From: Siphonodentalium dalli
Taxonomy: Eukaryota > Mollusca > Scaphopoda > Gadilida > Siphonodentaliidae
NCBI GenBank assembly: GCA_032622095.1
Contig: CP136065.1
Coordinates: 212,950,151 to 213,014,150 of the forward strand
Direction of reading: 5' to 3'
Length of the DNA stretch: 64,000 nucleotides
Made by a program: the position numbers and the translations under genes. How positions within the stretch are numbered: the first letter of the stretch is position 1; every line of letters begins with the position of its first letter. The notes under the pieces are model-generated. The model saw nothing but the letters and a program-made list of their open reading frames with translations, was not told the DNA's origin and did no database searches. This document shows, one piece after another, positions 12,760 to 24,925 of this stretch.

Positions 12760-12960
12760 CGTTCGTAACGGCACAACGAACTGTTGCCCGCCCTGTATTA
12801 ACTGTTGCCCGGTTTTGCAATCACGGTCAGCTTTCGTGACGTCACGAGTGAACTGTTGCCCGACCCGAGCGAACTGTTGACTTGCTCCGAGCGAACAGTT
12901 GACTGACCCGAACGAACTGTTACATGGTTTGCAATTTCCGTGATACAAGTAAATGTATTG
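12760..12960. repeat. Interspersed GAACTGTTGCCC repeats
   Basis: At least six copies of (C)GAACTGTTGCCCG or its variants GAACTGTTGACT and GAACAGTTGACT, spaced 15-45 bases apart. Confidence 0.75.
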
Positions 12961-12971
12961 GGTAACAAAGC

Positions 12972-13131
12972 AATTATTTCATGTGTATTTTGGGAACAGT
13001 CAAAATTGTTGTCCCTCGGTATCAGGAATGACTATCGAACTGTTGCCCAAGGCGAACAGTTCGATAGTCATTCCTGATACCGAGGGACAACAATTTTGAC
13101 ATTTCCCAAAAGACACATGAAATAATTGCTT
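12972..13131. repeat. 160-bp palindrome
   Basis: Two arms of about 78 bases form an inverted repeat. The inner 45 bases of each arm, from AAAATTGTTGTCCCTCGG to GACTATCGAACTGTTGCCC and its complement, are almost perfect. The outer GCAATTATTTCATGTGT pairs with a slightly changed copy. The centre is the GAACTGTTGCCC motif of the neighbouring array, read inward from both sides. Confidence 0.9.
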
Positions 13132-13266
13132 AATATTCCCTTCGTTATTTGTTCGACAACTTCGATGTTAGAAAGTTCCCCATCGGATCAGGTCGGAATA
13201 TGAAAAAAGTCCCCGGTTTTGAACGGGTGGAATACGATCTCTGCGGGCGTAGATCCATGACATGAT

Positions 13267-13955
13267 CCAGAAAGCCTTAATGGCTGCGGATACACGTACC
13301 ACAGTAGCGATAGCATAGTAGGTGTGACAATTTATTATGGTGGAGTTTGGTGACAATTGGTCGTCATAATTCTGTGCCATAGCTAATTATGTTGCCCGCT
13401 GAGTTTCCGCACAATGTTTTCACCAACGTTGGTGTAAACAGTATTTATTCCATATTATTCGTATATTACAAAAAACAAGCCAACGTTGACCTCTATTCAT
13501 TACATTTTTGCTACATTGTATTCTATAATTGCAATGTGGCAATCCCTCATTCACTCACATATCACGCACATGTTTATTTACTTATATTAATTTCATGCGT
13601 ATTAAGACAGTTCCCCAATTGCGTTTTTTTTATTTTGTAACGTTTAGTTCTACGCATAATTCCGCTAACATTATCATGTGGGCCGATGAAGCTGTATCGG
13701 AACTGTTGGAGGAAATGCAGCTGAGAGAAAGTATCTGGAATAAACAAAGCGAACTATATATATACAAGGACCAAAATAATAATAAGGCTAATTATAACGA
13801 ACTTTGGAAGACTCATTGTGCGAATATGCAGCGGGCGACATGGCTAGCTATGGCATATCATTATGACGGCCAATTGTCACCAAACTCCACCATAATAAAT
13901 TGTCACACCTACTATGCCATCGCTACTGTGGTACGTGTGTCCGCAACCAATGACG
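13267..13955 (+). mobile_element. Foldback element containing a MADF-like reading frame
   Basis: The left arm (13267-13415) and right arm (13820-13955) are inverted copies of about 140 bases, with landmarks ACACGTACCACAGTAGCGAT, TAGGTGTGACAATTTATTAT and GGAGTTTGGTGACAATTGG. The loop holds the frame described at 13676. The flank near 13225 shows the GGGTGGAATACGATCTCTGC end found in other elements here. Confidence 0.7.
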
Positions 13956-14008
13956 TGAGCACAACACTGGTTTTTACCAATATAAAACATGCTGCACTAT
14001 TCACATAA
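13676..14008 (+). CDS. Transposon-associated MADF/Myb-SANT-like fragment
   Basis: From the ATG the frame reads EAVSELLEEMQLRESIWNKQ, then SELYIYKDQNNNKANYNELW, then KTHCANM. The LL-x-E-x-x-x-R-x-x-x-W start, the Y-x-x-x-x-N middle and the final aromatic-containing helix match MADF or Myb/SANT-like DNA-binding domains. These often accompany Harbinger transposases. About 55 residues resemble the domain; the rest of the frame runs into the right inverted arm and is not domain-like. No transposase is present. The open frame extends upstream to 13529 without similarity. It is most likely a remnant of a mobile element on the strand opposite to the host gene, inside its intron. The similarity is by eye only. 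Confidence 0.45.
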   Translation: MWADEAVSELLEEMQLRESIWNKQSELYIYKDQNNNKANYNELWKTHCANMQRATWLAMAYHYDGQLSPNSTIINCHTYYAIATVVRVSATNDVSTTLVFTNIKHAALFT

Positions 14009-14016
14009 GCATCAAC

Positions 14017-14784
14017 CACCCCTGGACAAGTGGTCCTGCAAATGTGCTATGATGCTGATGGGTCCTGCTGAATTGCTATGATGCTGTTAGGGCAAACTGA
14101 TGCTGTTAAGAAAAAGTACCGTTATATTTTCTAAAGTTGTCATTCTTGTGGTGTTCGGCTAATCGGAGGGATTTGAGAAAAAGCCAGTGTCTGCGCTGGT
14201 GTTTGTAAAACGACATGAATAGCCAAATTGATTAGAGTCGATTTTCAACAACTAATACAATTAGTATTACAACTATTTCGCAAAATATATGTCTCTCGAA
14301 TATTTGATACAATTAATGGCGTTTCCTTGATATGCTCAGATTATTCGAAAACCACAAAAATGACAACGTTAGAAAAAATAATGGTACCTTTTCATAACAG
14401 CATCAGTTTGTCCCAGAATTGCTATGATGCGGGTAGGGCAAAATGATGCCGTTACGAAAAAGTACCGTTATGTTTTCTAAAGTTGTCATTTTCGCAGTGT
14501 TTTGCTAACCCGAGCGATTTGAGAAAAAAACAGTGTGTGTATGAACCATTCAAGAACAAATTTATTTTAAAAATATATTATAATTCCTGCGCTGGTGTTT
14601 CTAAAACGACGTGAATAACCGTCAGAATTTTCCTGGATATGTTCAGATTATCGGAACACCGTGAAAAAGACAAATTAAAAATATATAACGGTACTTTTTG
14701 TTAACAGCATCAGTTTGCCCTAACATCATCATAGCATTTCAGCAGGACCCAACGCATCATTAGCAGACCACTTGACCAGGGGTG
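14017..14784. mobile_element. 768-bp long-inverted-repeat element
   Basis: Ends CACCCCTGGACAAGTGGTC and complement CACCCCTGGTCAAGTGGTC. The arms continue through CAGCATCATAGCA-like and AGGGCAAACTGATGCTGTTA pieces and AAAAAGTACCGTTATAT for about 130 bases. A further internal copy of AAGTACCGTTATGTTTTCTA occurs near 14460, so the centre is rearranged. Confidence 0.8.
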
Positions 14785-15744
14785 TGAATATTTACTATGG
14801 CAAACCGGTATTGATCACATTCCACCAGAACCTGAACACTTTGTAATGCTTATTAGGATTATTGAACACGTCAATGCATCGGTAATTGTGTGCAGTGATA
14901 TTTTCGGTTTGCACGATCTACCAGCTTAAGCACAACGTATAGAACACTCTTCTATTCAGTCGGCCAACTAACGATAGTTGTATATATGCTTGATAAGTGT
15001 TGGACGTATGATACAACAAAACTCAGTGACCAAGTTTCTGTATCGTGAATTTAAAATGATGTGAAACACTACGGTAGGGTGATCAAATTGAAATGGAGAA
15101 TAATCTTGCTCTGAAATGTTATTTTTAGAAATATTATATCCAAATCGACAACGCACACCGTCATTCTTATATATCAATTAAATGCAGTGACTCTCGATTG
15201 TGAAATTGTTTTCGCTTGTTTGTCGCCGATAGTTGCGTCCCGAATTGAGAAGTAAATATTTACAAATGGGCGTATTTCAGACGATGTTTTCTATTGAGTG
15301 GTATGGTCGATTTGCTTGAAATTTTCGGCAATGTTAATAGAATGCCACATTCCACCAGTTGGCACAGTGCCTGAATACTAACTGATCAGTTTCATGCACC
15401 CGAACAAGTCCATAATATGTCTTTAAGTTTTTGACAAAAAAAAACAAAGAAATTGAGAACCCTTTTCCATTGTGACGGTTAAGAAATCACGGCTATACAG
15501 TTAGAACATGCACATATTTGATATGATAAGTTTAATTGGCAAAACATCCTGATACGAACAGTATGCGTACATATTACATATAAATGTACATTGTGTAATA
15601 AGCAGTGTAATATACATGTGATATTAAGAATGTAATATATAATTTCAGATATGATGACACAGTACCCTAATCGTATATGATCGTAACTGCTGTCCGTGAT
15701 TTTTGTGAAACCTCTCTATTTATCACATCTCATACACAACTTAC

Positions 15745-15807
15745 CTGTGAAGTTTCTTCCTTGTGAATCCATATAAACAGACTCCGGTCCATCATATACA
15801 TCAGTAT
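15745..15807 (-). CDS. Exon 8: 63-base linker exon
   Basis: This lies between tctaacttcttcag and the donor ACAG|gtaagt. It reads DTDVYDGPESVYMDSQGRNF plus one more residue, in phase 1 to phase 1. It is acidic, has no cysteine and looks like an interdomain linker. Being symmetric, it could be alternatively spliced. Confidence 0.6.
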
Positions 15808-16361
15808 CTGAAGAAGTTAGCAATGGTGGAATTTTAAACTGATATTGGCGGTTACTCATGCTCACTTACATCATATCACGGTTCGATTCCGGGTATTAAA
15901 AATATGTCGAAAAATACGCTAAATACGTGTTATACTTTTAAAGAATCTCACGACGCGGGTTGCTTTATGTTTCGCAGTGCGTCACCAATTCGCAATACCC
16001 CTCAGTCGAAAATTTTGGTTCCAACTTCCGGGCGGTTCGAAGACATGTGGAAATAGTCTCATTCCAAACTGGAACATGACTTGGCTAAGTCTGAAAACCA
16101 ATTTATTCTTTATTTTCTGTAATTCTCCCCATACAATCCTATTGAATTTGAAAATTAGATTAAAACATATTTCCATTAAATAACGATTCTAAATTTAATC
16201 GAAATTCAAACATAGCAAGGCGCTAATTAAAGCCAATTAAGAAGTCGGACCAATGAAAAGTCGACACCAGATAAGTCGGCCCAACATCATAGAAAATTAG
16301 CAGGACCAATTGTCCGGGATTGGTTATAGCTTTACCACTTAACAAGTGGGATATTACTTAC

Positions 16362-16540
16362 AACACCCGATACGGATTTCTTCTTTGTCACGACACTCGG
16401 TTTCCGGAATAACCCCGTCTTGGCAATACCGGTATTCTGTATCGACTGTGTCATTCACAGTATCGTGACATCCATCATACGTTAACCGTGGGGGTCCACC
16501 ATGGATGTATGGTCTTCGAAATATGTTATCACGAGGCGAA
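16362..16540 (-). CDS. Exon 7: cysteine-rich module of unknown family
   Basis: The open stretch ends with TYDGCHDTVNDTVDTEYRYC and then QDGVIPETECRDKEEIRIGC, with a further cysteine codon split by the strong donor TGTT|gtaagt (phase 1). Spacing is roughly C-x14-C-x8-C-x10-C-C. The pattern recalls short extracellular disulphide modules, but I cannot assign it to sushi, EGF or another named family. The likely acceptor, gacattccag at 16541, gives entry in phase 2; an alternative at 16514 also gives phase 2. Neither matches the phase-1 exit of exon 6, so a small exon must be missing in the large upstream intron. Confidence 0.6.
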
Positions 16541-17399
16541 CTGGAATGTCATATGTCATATTAACCCTTGCGTATATACTAAAAAGAGTTTCCCACTCAT
16601 GTATACATGTATACATTGGAACGGTCTATTATTCAATTGGAGGTAGTAATAAAAGCAGAATACAGACAGAGACACAGATAAATACATAGCATAATAATTC
16701 ATATTCGTTTGTTAGATTATATTATTAGATTGAATTATTTATGGTAATGATACATATATCTATACAAATTTTATACAAAAGTTGACACATGTATACAAAT
16801 TGAATGACCAATAGTATATGATTATGGATGGAACTGCGGTCGACATTAACATACATGTATATATATAATCGAGTGATAAAAAGAGTTAACTATTTCGATG
16901 TATATAATCAAAAAGAGAATTAACCAATAAAGTTTAAAGATGGTTAGTCGGTGTTTTTAATATTAATAAATTTTATTATTAATACTGGTCAGCCTCTATA
17001 ATTAAATATATCATTACCAGGGATAACACTGAAAGAAGGACAAACAAAATCCCTCTTATTTCCATAGTGGTCCCTAATACTTATCATGGGTTTAATTACA
17101 AAGACTGTCCAGTCTTAAAAGGATACGGTCAGTTGGAGATAGATCAGAAACCAATCTTAGGTGTGGTATGGCGAGCGCCAACTTATCGCTGTGTATCAAG
17201 AATATTGCTACATTAGTGATCACTTACTCCATCACAGAAACCACATGCCTCCCTAGGGATAACACAGAAATTTGTTAAACAACTAGTAAAAATTAGATAT
17301 AGTTAAAACACCCCTGCAATACAGCATTTGATTTCCACACAGAGGTCACACCTCAACCTAAAAACAATATATAAGACTAAGAACAATTTCAGTAGTATA

Positions 17400-17990
17400 T
17401 AAATTCACAGTCTCACTCATCTACTATTCTTTGAAATAGATGCAGGCTAATCAGTGTCTTAAATGTGGAATAATCATCAAAAAACTTGTGAGTATCTAGA
17501 TTATTCCATTCTTTGATTGCATTGTCCATGAACGTTTTCTTAATTTTATGGTTAGCCTCTGACACGAAGTAATTTCCGCTACTAAATATTGTATCATGTG
17601 TATGTATCTGGTTAACTGAATTGAATCTTGTAGCAAGTAAGATGGATTGGCGCTTGTTCTAGCTTTATGCAGAAGTAGCAGAATTCTATTTTCAACTCTA
17701 TATTTTACCGGTTACCAATTACTTCTCTAAACTCTTTAACTGTAATACCGTGACGAGCTTTCAAATCTAAAATAAATCTAATCATATTGTTTTGTAAAAC
17801 TTGTAGTTTGTTTTTATCGGTGGCACCAAGACCAAAATACCATGCTAAGTTGGCATAATCCATGTGACACTGAATTATATGTGGAACATATTATCTGAGC
17901 ATGTCCTATGGGGATTACTCGCCAATGAGTATTTAGTATAGAAATGGTGAAGGAGGAGGCGCACGTTTTGTATAAATCCAAAAATGAGAA
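17400..17990 (-). mobile_element. Decayed 3' part of a non-LTR retrotransposon
   Basis: On the minus strand one frame reads DYANLAWYFGLGATDKNKLQ then LQNNMIRFILDLKARHGI, the post-RT region typical of CR1/jockey-like elements. A second frame reads SGNYFVSEANHKIKKTF then AIKEWNNLDTHKFF and FKTLISLHLFQ, the usual C-terminal A-x-x-x-W-N-x-L...F-K-x-x-L ending. Frameshifts and stops break it between. It lies in an intron in the same sense as the host gene. Confidence 0.7.
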
Positions 17991-19051
17991 GAGATTGTCA
18001 ACAAAGAATTTCTCTGGATCTATCCAGGGGGGGTGCTGATTTTTGACTTTCGACCCTTGTTGGGACCCGCCCACCCCCGCGTCCAAATTTTATTCCGTTT
18101 TCGGCAATTTTTTCCGACCATTTTTGGACACCCACCCCACTTTTAACACTAAAATAGAGATTTGCGGGGGGGGATTCAATGTAGACAGCTGTATATGAAT
18201 TTCTGTGCATACTATTTGTCATGGATGTTAACATTGACATGTAAATAGGAACAAGTCATTTTGGGGTCATTCGGCCAAAAAAACATGACTGCCAGCGGCC
18301 ATCTTGGATTTCAAAATTTGCAACAAAATACATCACGATAACTGCATGCAGTCAGTTTAGCAGTTATATTTACATTATTTTTCGTATTCTAAGGTAAACT
18401 CATTGCAAAAAGAGTAAAAAAAACTTGCAGGAAAAAATGTTTTGAGTTGCGGAAAAAAATGTTTGTTTGTCCCATCGACCACCCACCAACCCCGTCATCA
18501 TCTTCATTGTATATATAATCTGAGCAATTACTGAGAGAAAACGAAAACAATGGACTTTAATACATTTAAGATCTTGACGATATTATTTTATTTTTGTCCC
18601 TTTCGGTACCAAGAACTGCAAGAATAATTTCATAAAACCTCCAATCACCAAATAGCTTATTGTATTGGCCCTTTGAGAGGAGACTTCATTTGTATCACAA
18701 TATTGTGCTAGATTTGTAATTGTATAAGAAGCATCATATCCCATATATTAAAATGAAGAATAAATCAGTCACATATAGTCCATCCCAATGAAAATAAATG
18801 ATGATATAGTGTGTGGTCCGCTTTAACTTGCTTATGAACCAATAACCAGTCATGGTCTGGAATAATTTGGAATAAGCACAAGCGAAATGGCACCCACAAC
18901 CACAGTAATCATAGAAGTAGATAGAAAATGTGAGAAAACAGAACAAGAGTGAACACCTTCCCGACTTGAAATGATTAAACCGAAATGGCTCATTCCAGCT
19001 TTCAAATTGTGTTGTCTACGTAATTTGGAAGGAGGTGTAAGATATAGAGAG
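17991..19051. other. Intron, no gene seen
   Basis: A guanine-rich tract at 18160-18175 and a GCGGCCATCTTGGATTTCAAA motif at 18293 also met in other repeats here. Nothing else is recognisable. Confidence 0.45.
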
Positions 19052-19198
19052 TAATCAATTGGTATAGATGATTCAGTTACGGGACATAATTCATGAGGCG
19101 AGCGGGGCCTGATAAAACCCGAGTGAGCGGAGCGAACTAAGGTTTTCCCAATATGACCGGCTCCCCGACTGAATTATGTCACGTAATCAATTGATTAT
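19052..19198. repeat. 147-bp inverted-repeat MITE
   Basis: Arms run TAATCAATTGG..TTCAGTTACGGGACATAATTCA and the inverse ending near 19198. The centre has GAGCGGAGCGAAC. Confidence 0.7.
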
Positions 19199-20142
19199 TC
19201 TGTTTATAACACACTTTCAACCACTAAAATTTGCTAATTCTAAAGAGAAGATGTGACAAAATAGCCCAGATCAGCTGATTCTCACATTTTGAAACCCACC
19301 GTACAGTTGCGTGTGCAGTTACGCGGATGGACACATAATTTAAATAATTGTGACGTGATTGACCTCATTATTTTGATTCACTTTGGTACAATTCATCTTT
19401 TTAAAGTTTCGGAAATTACAGCATATTTTCCGTCAAAATTGTGTTTATTTTGACCGAACAAGCATGGCACTTGGAACGGGATATTGTGAAGATTCTGATG
19501 GTGTGTGTAAATAATGTTGGTACAAAAAGGAAATCGTGCTATAAGTAGAAAATCATCGAAGAGCAACACGTAGAAATTCAGCTCGGAACTGGATAAATGT
19601 ATTGTTCACATCGAATTATTCATAGTTCATTTGACTGGAATATGACATCGTCCGGATCATCGCAGTCGATAATAGGTAAGATTCCTCTTCATTTTACCGG
19701 TTTATTAACTGCTTCTGCGTCATCGATGGCAGTTCGTTTCTGTTCAACTTCAACCATGTTTGAGCCGTAGAAAGTGAAGAATAGTTCCGACTTAGAGCAG
19801 AACTGTCAAAAATCGCGTGCTCTCACCGGTGACGTAATTCACAAAAGTGACATCGTCACTTTTAATTCACCAAGAAATCCTTGCAAATCCCGGCTAAGTG
19901 TGCAATAAAGGTTGATAAATCACGACATATTGGTATAATGGCTTCAATGCGTATTTCTGGGACATATAATGCCCGTAGAAAGGTAGTCGAAGTATGTATC
20001 GACCTACTCCGGGAATTAAGAATTCAAACGCGAATATAATTAGCTCAAACCGCCACGTGGCTTTAAAGGCACGGATGGTCTTCGCGATGGGTATTGCTAT
20101 TAAAACAGTCACATCCGTTAAAATATATTTTTTTCTTATACC

Positions 20143-20297
20143 AATCATAAATATCGCGTAAATAGTAAGTTATTGTCAAGTTCGTACGCTTTGTTATGTA
20201 AACAGAAGCCAAAAAACTTTACAAAATCTGGCTTTTGTTTTCATAACACAGCATATGAACTTGACAATAGCACAATATTTACGCGATATTTATGATT
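20143..20297. repeat. 155-bp palindromic MITE
   Basis: Arms begin AATCATAAATATCGCGTAAA and end with its complement; TATTGTCAAGTTC and CATAACA landmarks follow. A diverged relative may lie at 42410-42540 (GTTATGTAAACAGAAGC, TATTTACGCG). Confidence 0.75.
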
Positions 20298-20798
20298 AGT
20301 TTAACAACAAAATGTGTCTATATTTTAATAGTCTTTCTGTTTATGGCAGTTTTCATGGGTGTGACTATTTAACATCATACCTACCGCGAAGACCACCCGT
20401 ACCTTTAAGCTGTGGATATAAATTATGCGACAGTGAGTTAACATTGTTATCATTTAGAACAGACATAGGAGCATTGATAGGCTCGAATCGAATTTGGTGG
20501 ACGAGGTTAATAAATTTGGTATAGAATTGCGACGAATTTGAGATCCTTTTTATAACATAATCACATTTTAGCAAGTAAAACGGTCTCGAAACGCCTGGGG
20601 TTAAAACAAATTAATAGTGATTTCCTTATCACTTTCAAAGAGGAAGTAAAGACATCTTCAAGCAAAAATACAGTTCCATTTTAAATGTGTCTTTTCATGT
20701 TAACAAAATGTTTCAAACGCCCTTTTCACCCATATTTATCTCACAGTCAACACTAAATAACCCAACACAAATTGAATATCATTGTTAATTTGTTATTA

Positions 20799-23051
20799 GC
20801 GAGTTTGCGATTTCAAACCGGTACGGGTACGGGTACGCCTACGGGTAGCTACCCGTACCGGTACACGTTTTGAAATCGCAAACTGTTTTACCGGTAGAAT
20901 TCATCACATCGACTGGTAATGTATGGTGAGCCAACTGCAACAAAAAAGATATTATGATATAGATTGTTATTCGCGTTATTGGCCGATGTTATACTCAGCG
21001 TTATGGGTTGTTGGAAATTTGTATTTAGATTAGATGAGCCCCAGGATAATCAGTTGCTTTCACCAAGGACGAGCTAGATGCCAGTTGGAAGAGGATGTTG
21101 CTTTTCTTTCACTCATATTGGTTGGAATTTTTAAACTTAGAAAATAGATTATGATAGCTCAAATATACAATTACGTTATATATAATTAAAATGTCCAACC
21201 AATATTCGGTGTAAAATGTATTGTTTTAGACCAAGGGTCTAATATTGTCCTACAGGTACTTTCAGTTCGATATAATACCGCATTTGTCCCTTATTTTAGT
21301 TGGGGAATATTTAGTCATATTAAAGATGCATAATCCGAATTAACGCTCCCAAGTTACTATTTTTATTGGCTTCGGGGGCAAAACAAAATATTTGATTCGA
21401 ATCGAGGAACCCACCATCAAAGCGCAGAGTGATCAGATATCGATTTTTGAAGTTTGTTATTTCTTGAATTGTGTAATTATTTGCGGCCCAGAAAAGAGTC
21501 ATCAAACCGACGGTCTCGGACAAAATTGCGGATGAAGATGCTTAACTCTAAAATCAAGTGGTAATGCGGCCAAAATGTTATACTGTAGTTGACAGCAGTT
21601 AGCATTATTTTGTTGTAATTAATCGATTCTGATAACAAAAGCGTATTTTGAAGAAATGTTCTTGTTGTAACTTTATGATATGGGGACCGTCTGATCGGTT
21701 TGAGTAGCTTTAAGTAAACCTTTCTCTGGAATCTTTCAACAGATCGAAGGGTCGGCCCGTCGGGGCAAGGGAATATTTATCCCAAGAATTGGGATTGTTG
21801 TCGGGATCTAAACCCGGAGGTAGGTTGAAATGTTTAACTTAGTAACAAAAAAGGTGTCAAAATGTAGTCTGTTTATTATACGGATTGAATAAAGAGCGTT
21901 TGCTTCACTTCTGTGCGAAACACAGAAAACAGCTGAATCTCGCTCTGCTTATGCTTAGATTTTGTAGAGTATGTATATAGGTATTTCGCATCTTCGGCGA
22001 CCTATACTATCCCCATTATAGTATACACCAGTATTGTGGTTCAAATGCGCCATGCCCGTTCAGATAGTAAATATATATTAAAATGAGAAATCAGTCCCCA
22101 CCTACACACGATAAGGTAACTAAACGATAATTGTAGTCAAATGTGCAATGCATAGATAAATCCACGATATATTTATGTCCTTGTACAATGGGTTGAGACA
22201 GGGACGTGGCGACAGGGTTGTCTCACCCCCCCCCCCAACTTTGGTCAAATGTTCAACATTTGGAAATTTGATATACCTGACACAACATTTGTTGGAAATT
22301 TCACACAAACAATAGGTTGAAATTGTTCTCGTAGTTTGATTTTCGAACAATTTATTAGTGGAGAATTTGTAGTTTTTAGACCAACATTTGCATTTTCCCT
22401 ATTTTTGGTAACACAATTTGGACTGAAATGGCTGTCAGAAACAGTTGGAAATTGTTCAAGCTTTGGGGGGGGGGTCAGGTCTAAACATTTCCAACAATTG
22501 GAAAGCTTGATGCCAGCCAAGGGGAAAGGGTGCACATGGAATTACGCGCAAACTTGTGAATTTGATATGGTTCGATGTGTGTAGTTAGAAATTCGAAGGT
22601 GGACCCCCTTCCTAACGCTATGTCCTTCCTTCTATAGCTATATGTGTCCATGCAATGGGCCGATACTGCGTCTTTTGCACCATCTACTCACTCTATTAAT
22701 CACAACCTGTCATTAATGCAGTGAAAAAAAATCGCCCTTCCGTATTTATCTAAGTGCTAGAAGCCGCCTCGAGAATTTGAACACAAATCCTGGGTTAAAA
22801 TGACAACTTTATCAATAATATTTGCCCATGAAATCTTTCAATAAATAGGTTAACGCATAGCTGGCTGGAATTTCATGGAATTCATGGACCTTTGAGTGAG
22901 AAAATCGTAGTGAAAGGCTACCGGTCAAAGGGACAAATATACCCGTTTAAATTCGCTATCGCTTTATGTGCTTGAAAGTACCCAAGTGACCGTGCCGATG
23001 TTCACAGATTTACCCGTACCCGTTCCCGTCGGACTGGTATCGCAAACTCGC
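20799..23051 (+). mobile_element. TA-flanked 2.25-kb inverted-terminal element, copy 1
   Basis: Starts GCGAGTTTGCGATTTC, ends ATCGCAAACTCGC, flanked by TA on both sides, as in Tc1/mariner-like target duplications. Near its left end is a palindromic run of ACCGGTACGGGTA motifs. No transposase frame was recognised. It is the reverse of the copy at 34436-37124. Confidence 0.8.
21317..21730. repeat. Internal block shared with the MITE at 24415-24806
   Basis: Contains ATCAGATATCGATTTTTGAAG, GGACAAAATTGCGGATGAAG (inverted in one copy) and TTAATCGATTCTGATAAC. All of these recur in 24415-24806 and in copy 2. A smaller element was probably nested in the larger one before the copies spread. Confidence 0.6.
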
Positions 23052-23701
23052 TACTATCTAATTAACATAAAAATAAAGTTCCGACATTGACATCATCATA
23101 ATTAGGCTAAGCTCTTACGTCACTGTGCGTGACGATATTACACGTGTGTCTTACCAAAAATATGAGGCCGGGTTTAGGGGCTAATTATGTGATAAAAGAG
23201 AATACGAGGCTTTTACCACTGCAATCGGCTGATATATACCAGGTGGCGCTCTTGGATACGTAGAATGTACAGGAACTGACAAAAAGATGCTGAGTCACTT
23301 GTCATAATTGACATTACACAAGCAAGAATAAGTTGCCAAAGATATGCGAAATTATCTGACAGGAGATGTGGAGATTGATCAATTTATCCATACTTACGGG
23401 TTGAATCCTAGTCTTCGACATGCGACGGTTGCCATATATTCATTGAAATTGTCACCACATATAGGAAGCCAGGACATCAACTCACCGGCGAATATCTGGA
23501 GACTACCGTATGATCTTCTACCATGCATAAGCCGCAACGAACCGAGAACTGGCGTATATATGACGGAGTCTACAATAGAGTGGTTTAGATTGATAGCTTC
23601 TATTATTAAACGCCGGTTAAATGTAGTTACCAAGAGTTCTACACTACATTCGAGTTGTATTGAATTAATATATATACATATATATGTGTCTATTCTCCCA
23701 G

Positions 23702-23776
23702 ACCCCTGGACCGATTTCAACCAACGTTGGTGTGGTGACTCGGGGTATCCCGGCGGATGTTATAACGGCGTTATAA
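23702..23776 (+). repeat. Dispersed repeat with CCTGGACCGATTTCAA
   Basis: CCCCTGGACCGATTTCAA.. GGTGTGGTGA.. ATAACGGCGTTA also occurs at 56547-56606. It resembles the 3' tail of a dispersed retroelement. Confidence 0.6.
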
Positions 23777-24414
23777 CAATAAAATTATTTCAATTTAAAA
23801 AAAAGTGTTTTGTTAAATTGAGTTAGGAATTCAATCTAAAAAAAATTAATATATTTGGGGGAGGTAAATTTTAAATAAATATGCGCGTAGCCTGTTTCAG
23901 CTTGTTAAACATATCTTTCTATAAGCTGTTGAGCCTTTTTATACATAGTTTTGCCACCTATACAGAGTAGGGTTTCCACGATCGATCCACTATCTGATGA
24001 CGTGCTTTATGTAATTCTGTTCAATTTGGCCTGCATTTTGAGACGAGGATGTCCCGCATCCCTCATGGGTGTCACTGTATCCATAGTTTCATTGCTGTGC
24101 ATGGTAAAATACGTTTTATGGCCACACCCGTTACCAGGGTATTAGCAGTCCATGGACTTTTCCGAAACGCAAAGAACCTGCTACACGTGTGTTGCCGACA
24201 CACTCTCACGGTGGCACAAAGGTGACTCCGCTAAGCAATGCATGGCAGCATGCTATTTGTTTCAAAATCTAAATATTCCAGAGACAAACCTTTATCTTCA
24301 AACAAGATGTATCACTGAAAAGCTAGGGCAATTAAATAGTATTTTGTCAGACAAGATACCGTCTGTATCATGTGGATACATGTACTTCTTAATGTAAACA
24401 ATATTTAAAGGTAC
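23777..24414. other. Intron, no gene seen
   Basis: Short open frames on the plus strand (for example from 23951 and 24152) show no domain and no in-phase splice borders. Confidence 0.4.
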
Positions 24415-24806
24415 TCAATCCGATTTGATGGTCCCCATATCATCAGATTCCAACAACAACATTTTTTTTTAAATGCCGCTTCAGTTATCAGAATCGATTA
24501 ATTGCCCAAAAATAATGCTAACCACAGTCAACTATAGTATAAAATTGCTCAAAACCTGTTATTTATCAACATTTTGTTATCCATCTTCATCCGCAATTTG
24601 TCCGAGACATTCTTCTCGTCGACTTTTACTGGGCCACTAAATATTCCAGGTGGTGAAAAATAATATATATTAAAAATCGATATCTGATCACACTGAGCTT
24701 TGATGGGTGGGTTCATCGACTCGAATCAAATATTTTTACCCCCCCCCCCGAAGCCAAATAAATAGTAACTGAGGGGGGGGGGCGTAATCGGATTGAGTAC
24801 CTTTAA
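24415..24806. mobile_element. MITE with AGGTACTCAATCCGAT ends and TTAA flanks
   Basis: The inverted termini AGGTACTCAATCCGAT ... ATCGGATTGAGTACCT are flanked by TTAA on each side (inside TTTAAA). The inside matches 21317-21730 and part of 35770-36540 (AATCGATTAATTGC, ATCGATATCTGATCAC, TCGAATCAAATATTT). Cytosine and guanine runs occur near 24737 and 24772. Confidence 0.75.
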
Positions 24807-24925
24807 ATTCTCAAATAAGCACATACATACATTTATAACACATTGCAATTCAATTGAGTATTTGTGACTAAAAACAAGCATTCTGATTGGCCGAGAGCGG
24901 CTAACTTTAGTTTTCGATTCACCGA

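Noticed and set aside
15840-15900. GGTTCGATTCCGGG, a tRNA B-box-like sequence
   Set aside because: No matching A box, acceptor stem or anticodon stem can be formed around it; probably chance or a tRNA-derived scrap.
23344-23826. 160-codon plus frame, open on the minus strand too
   Set aside because: Its end is made of the dispersed CCTGGACCGATTTCAA repeat, and the rest has no recognisable motif; openness on both strands suggests chance.
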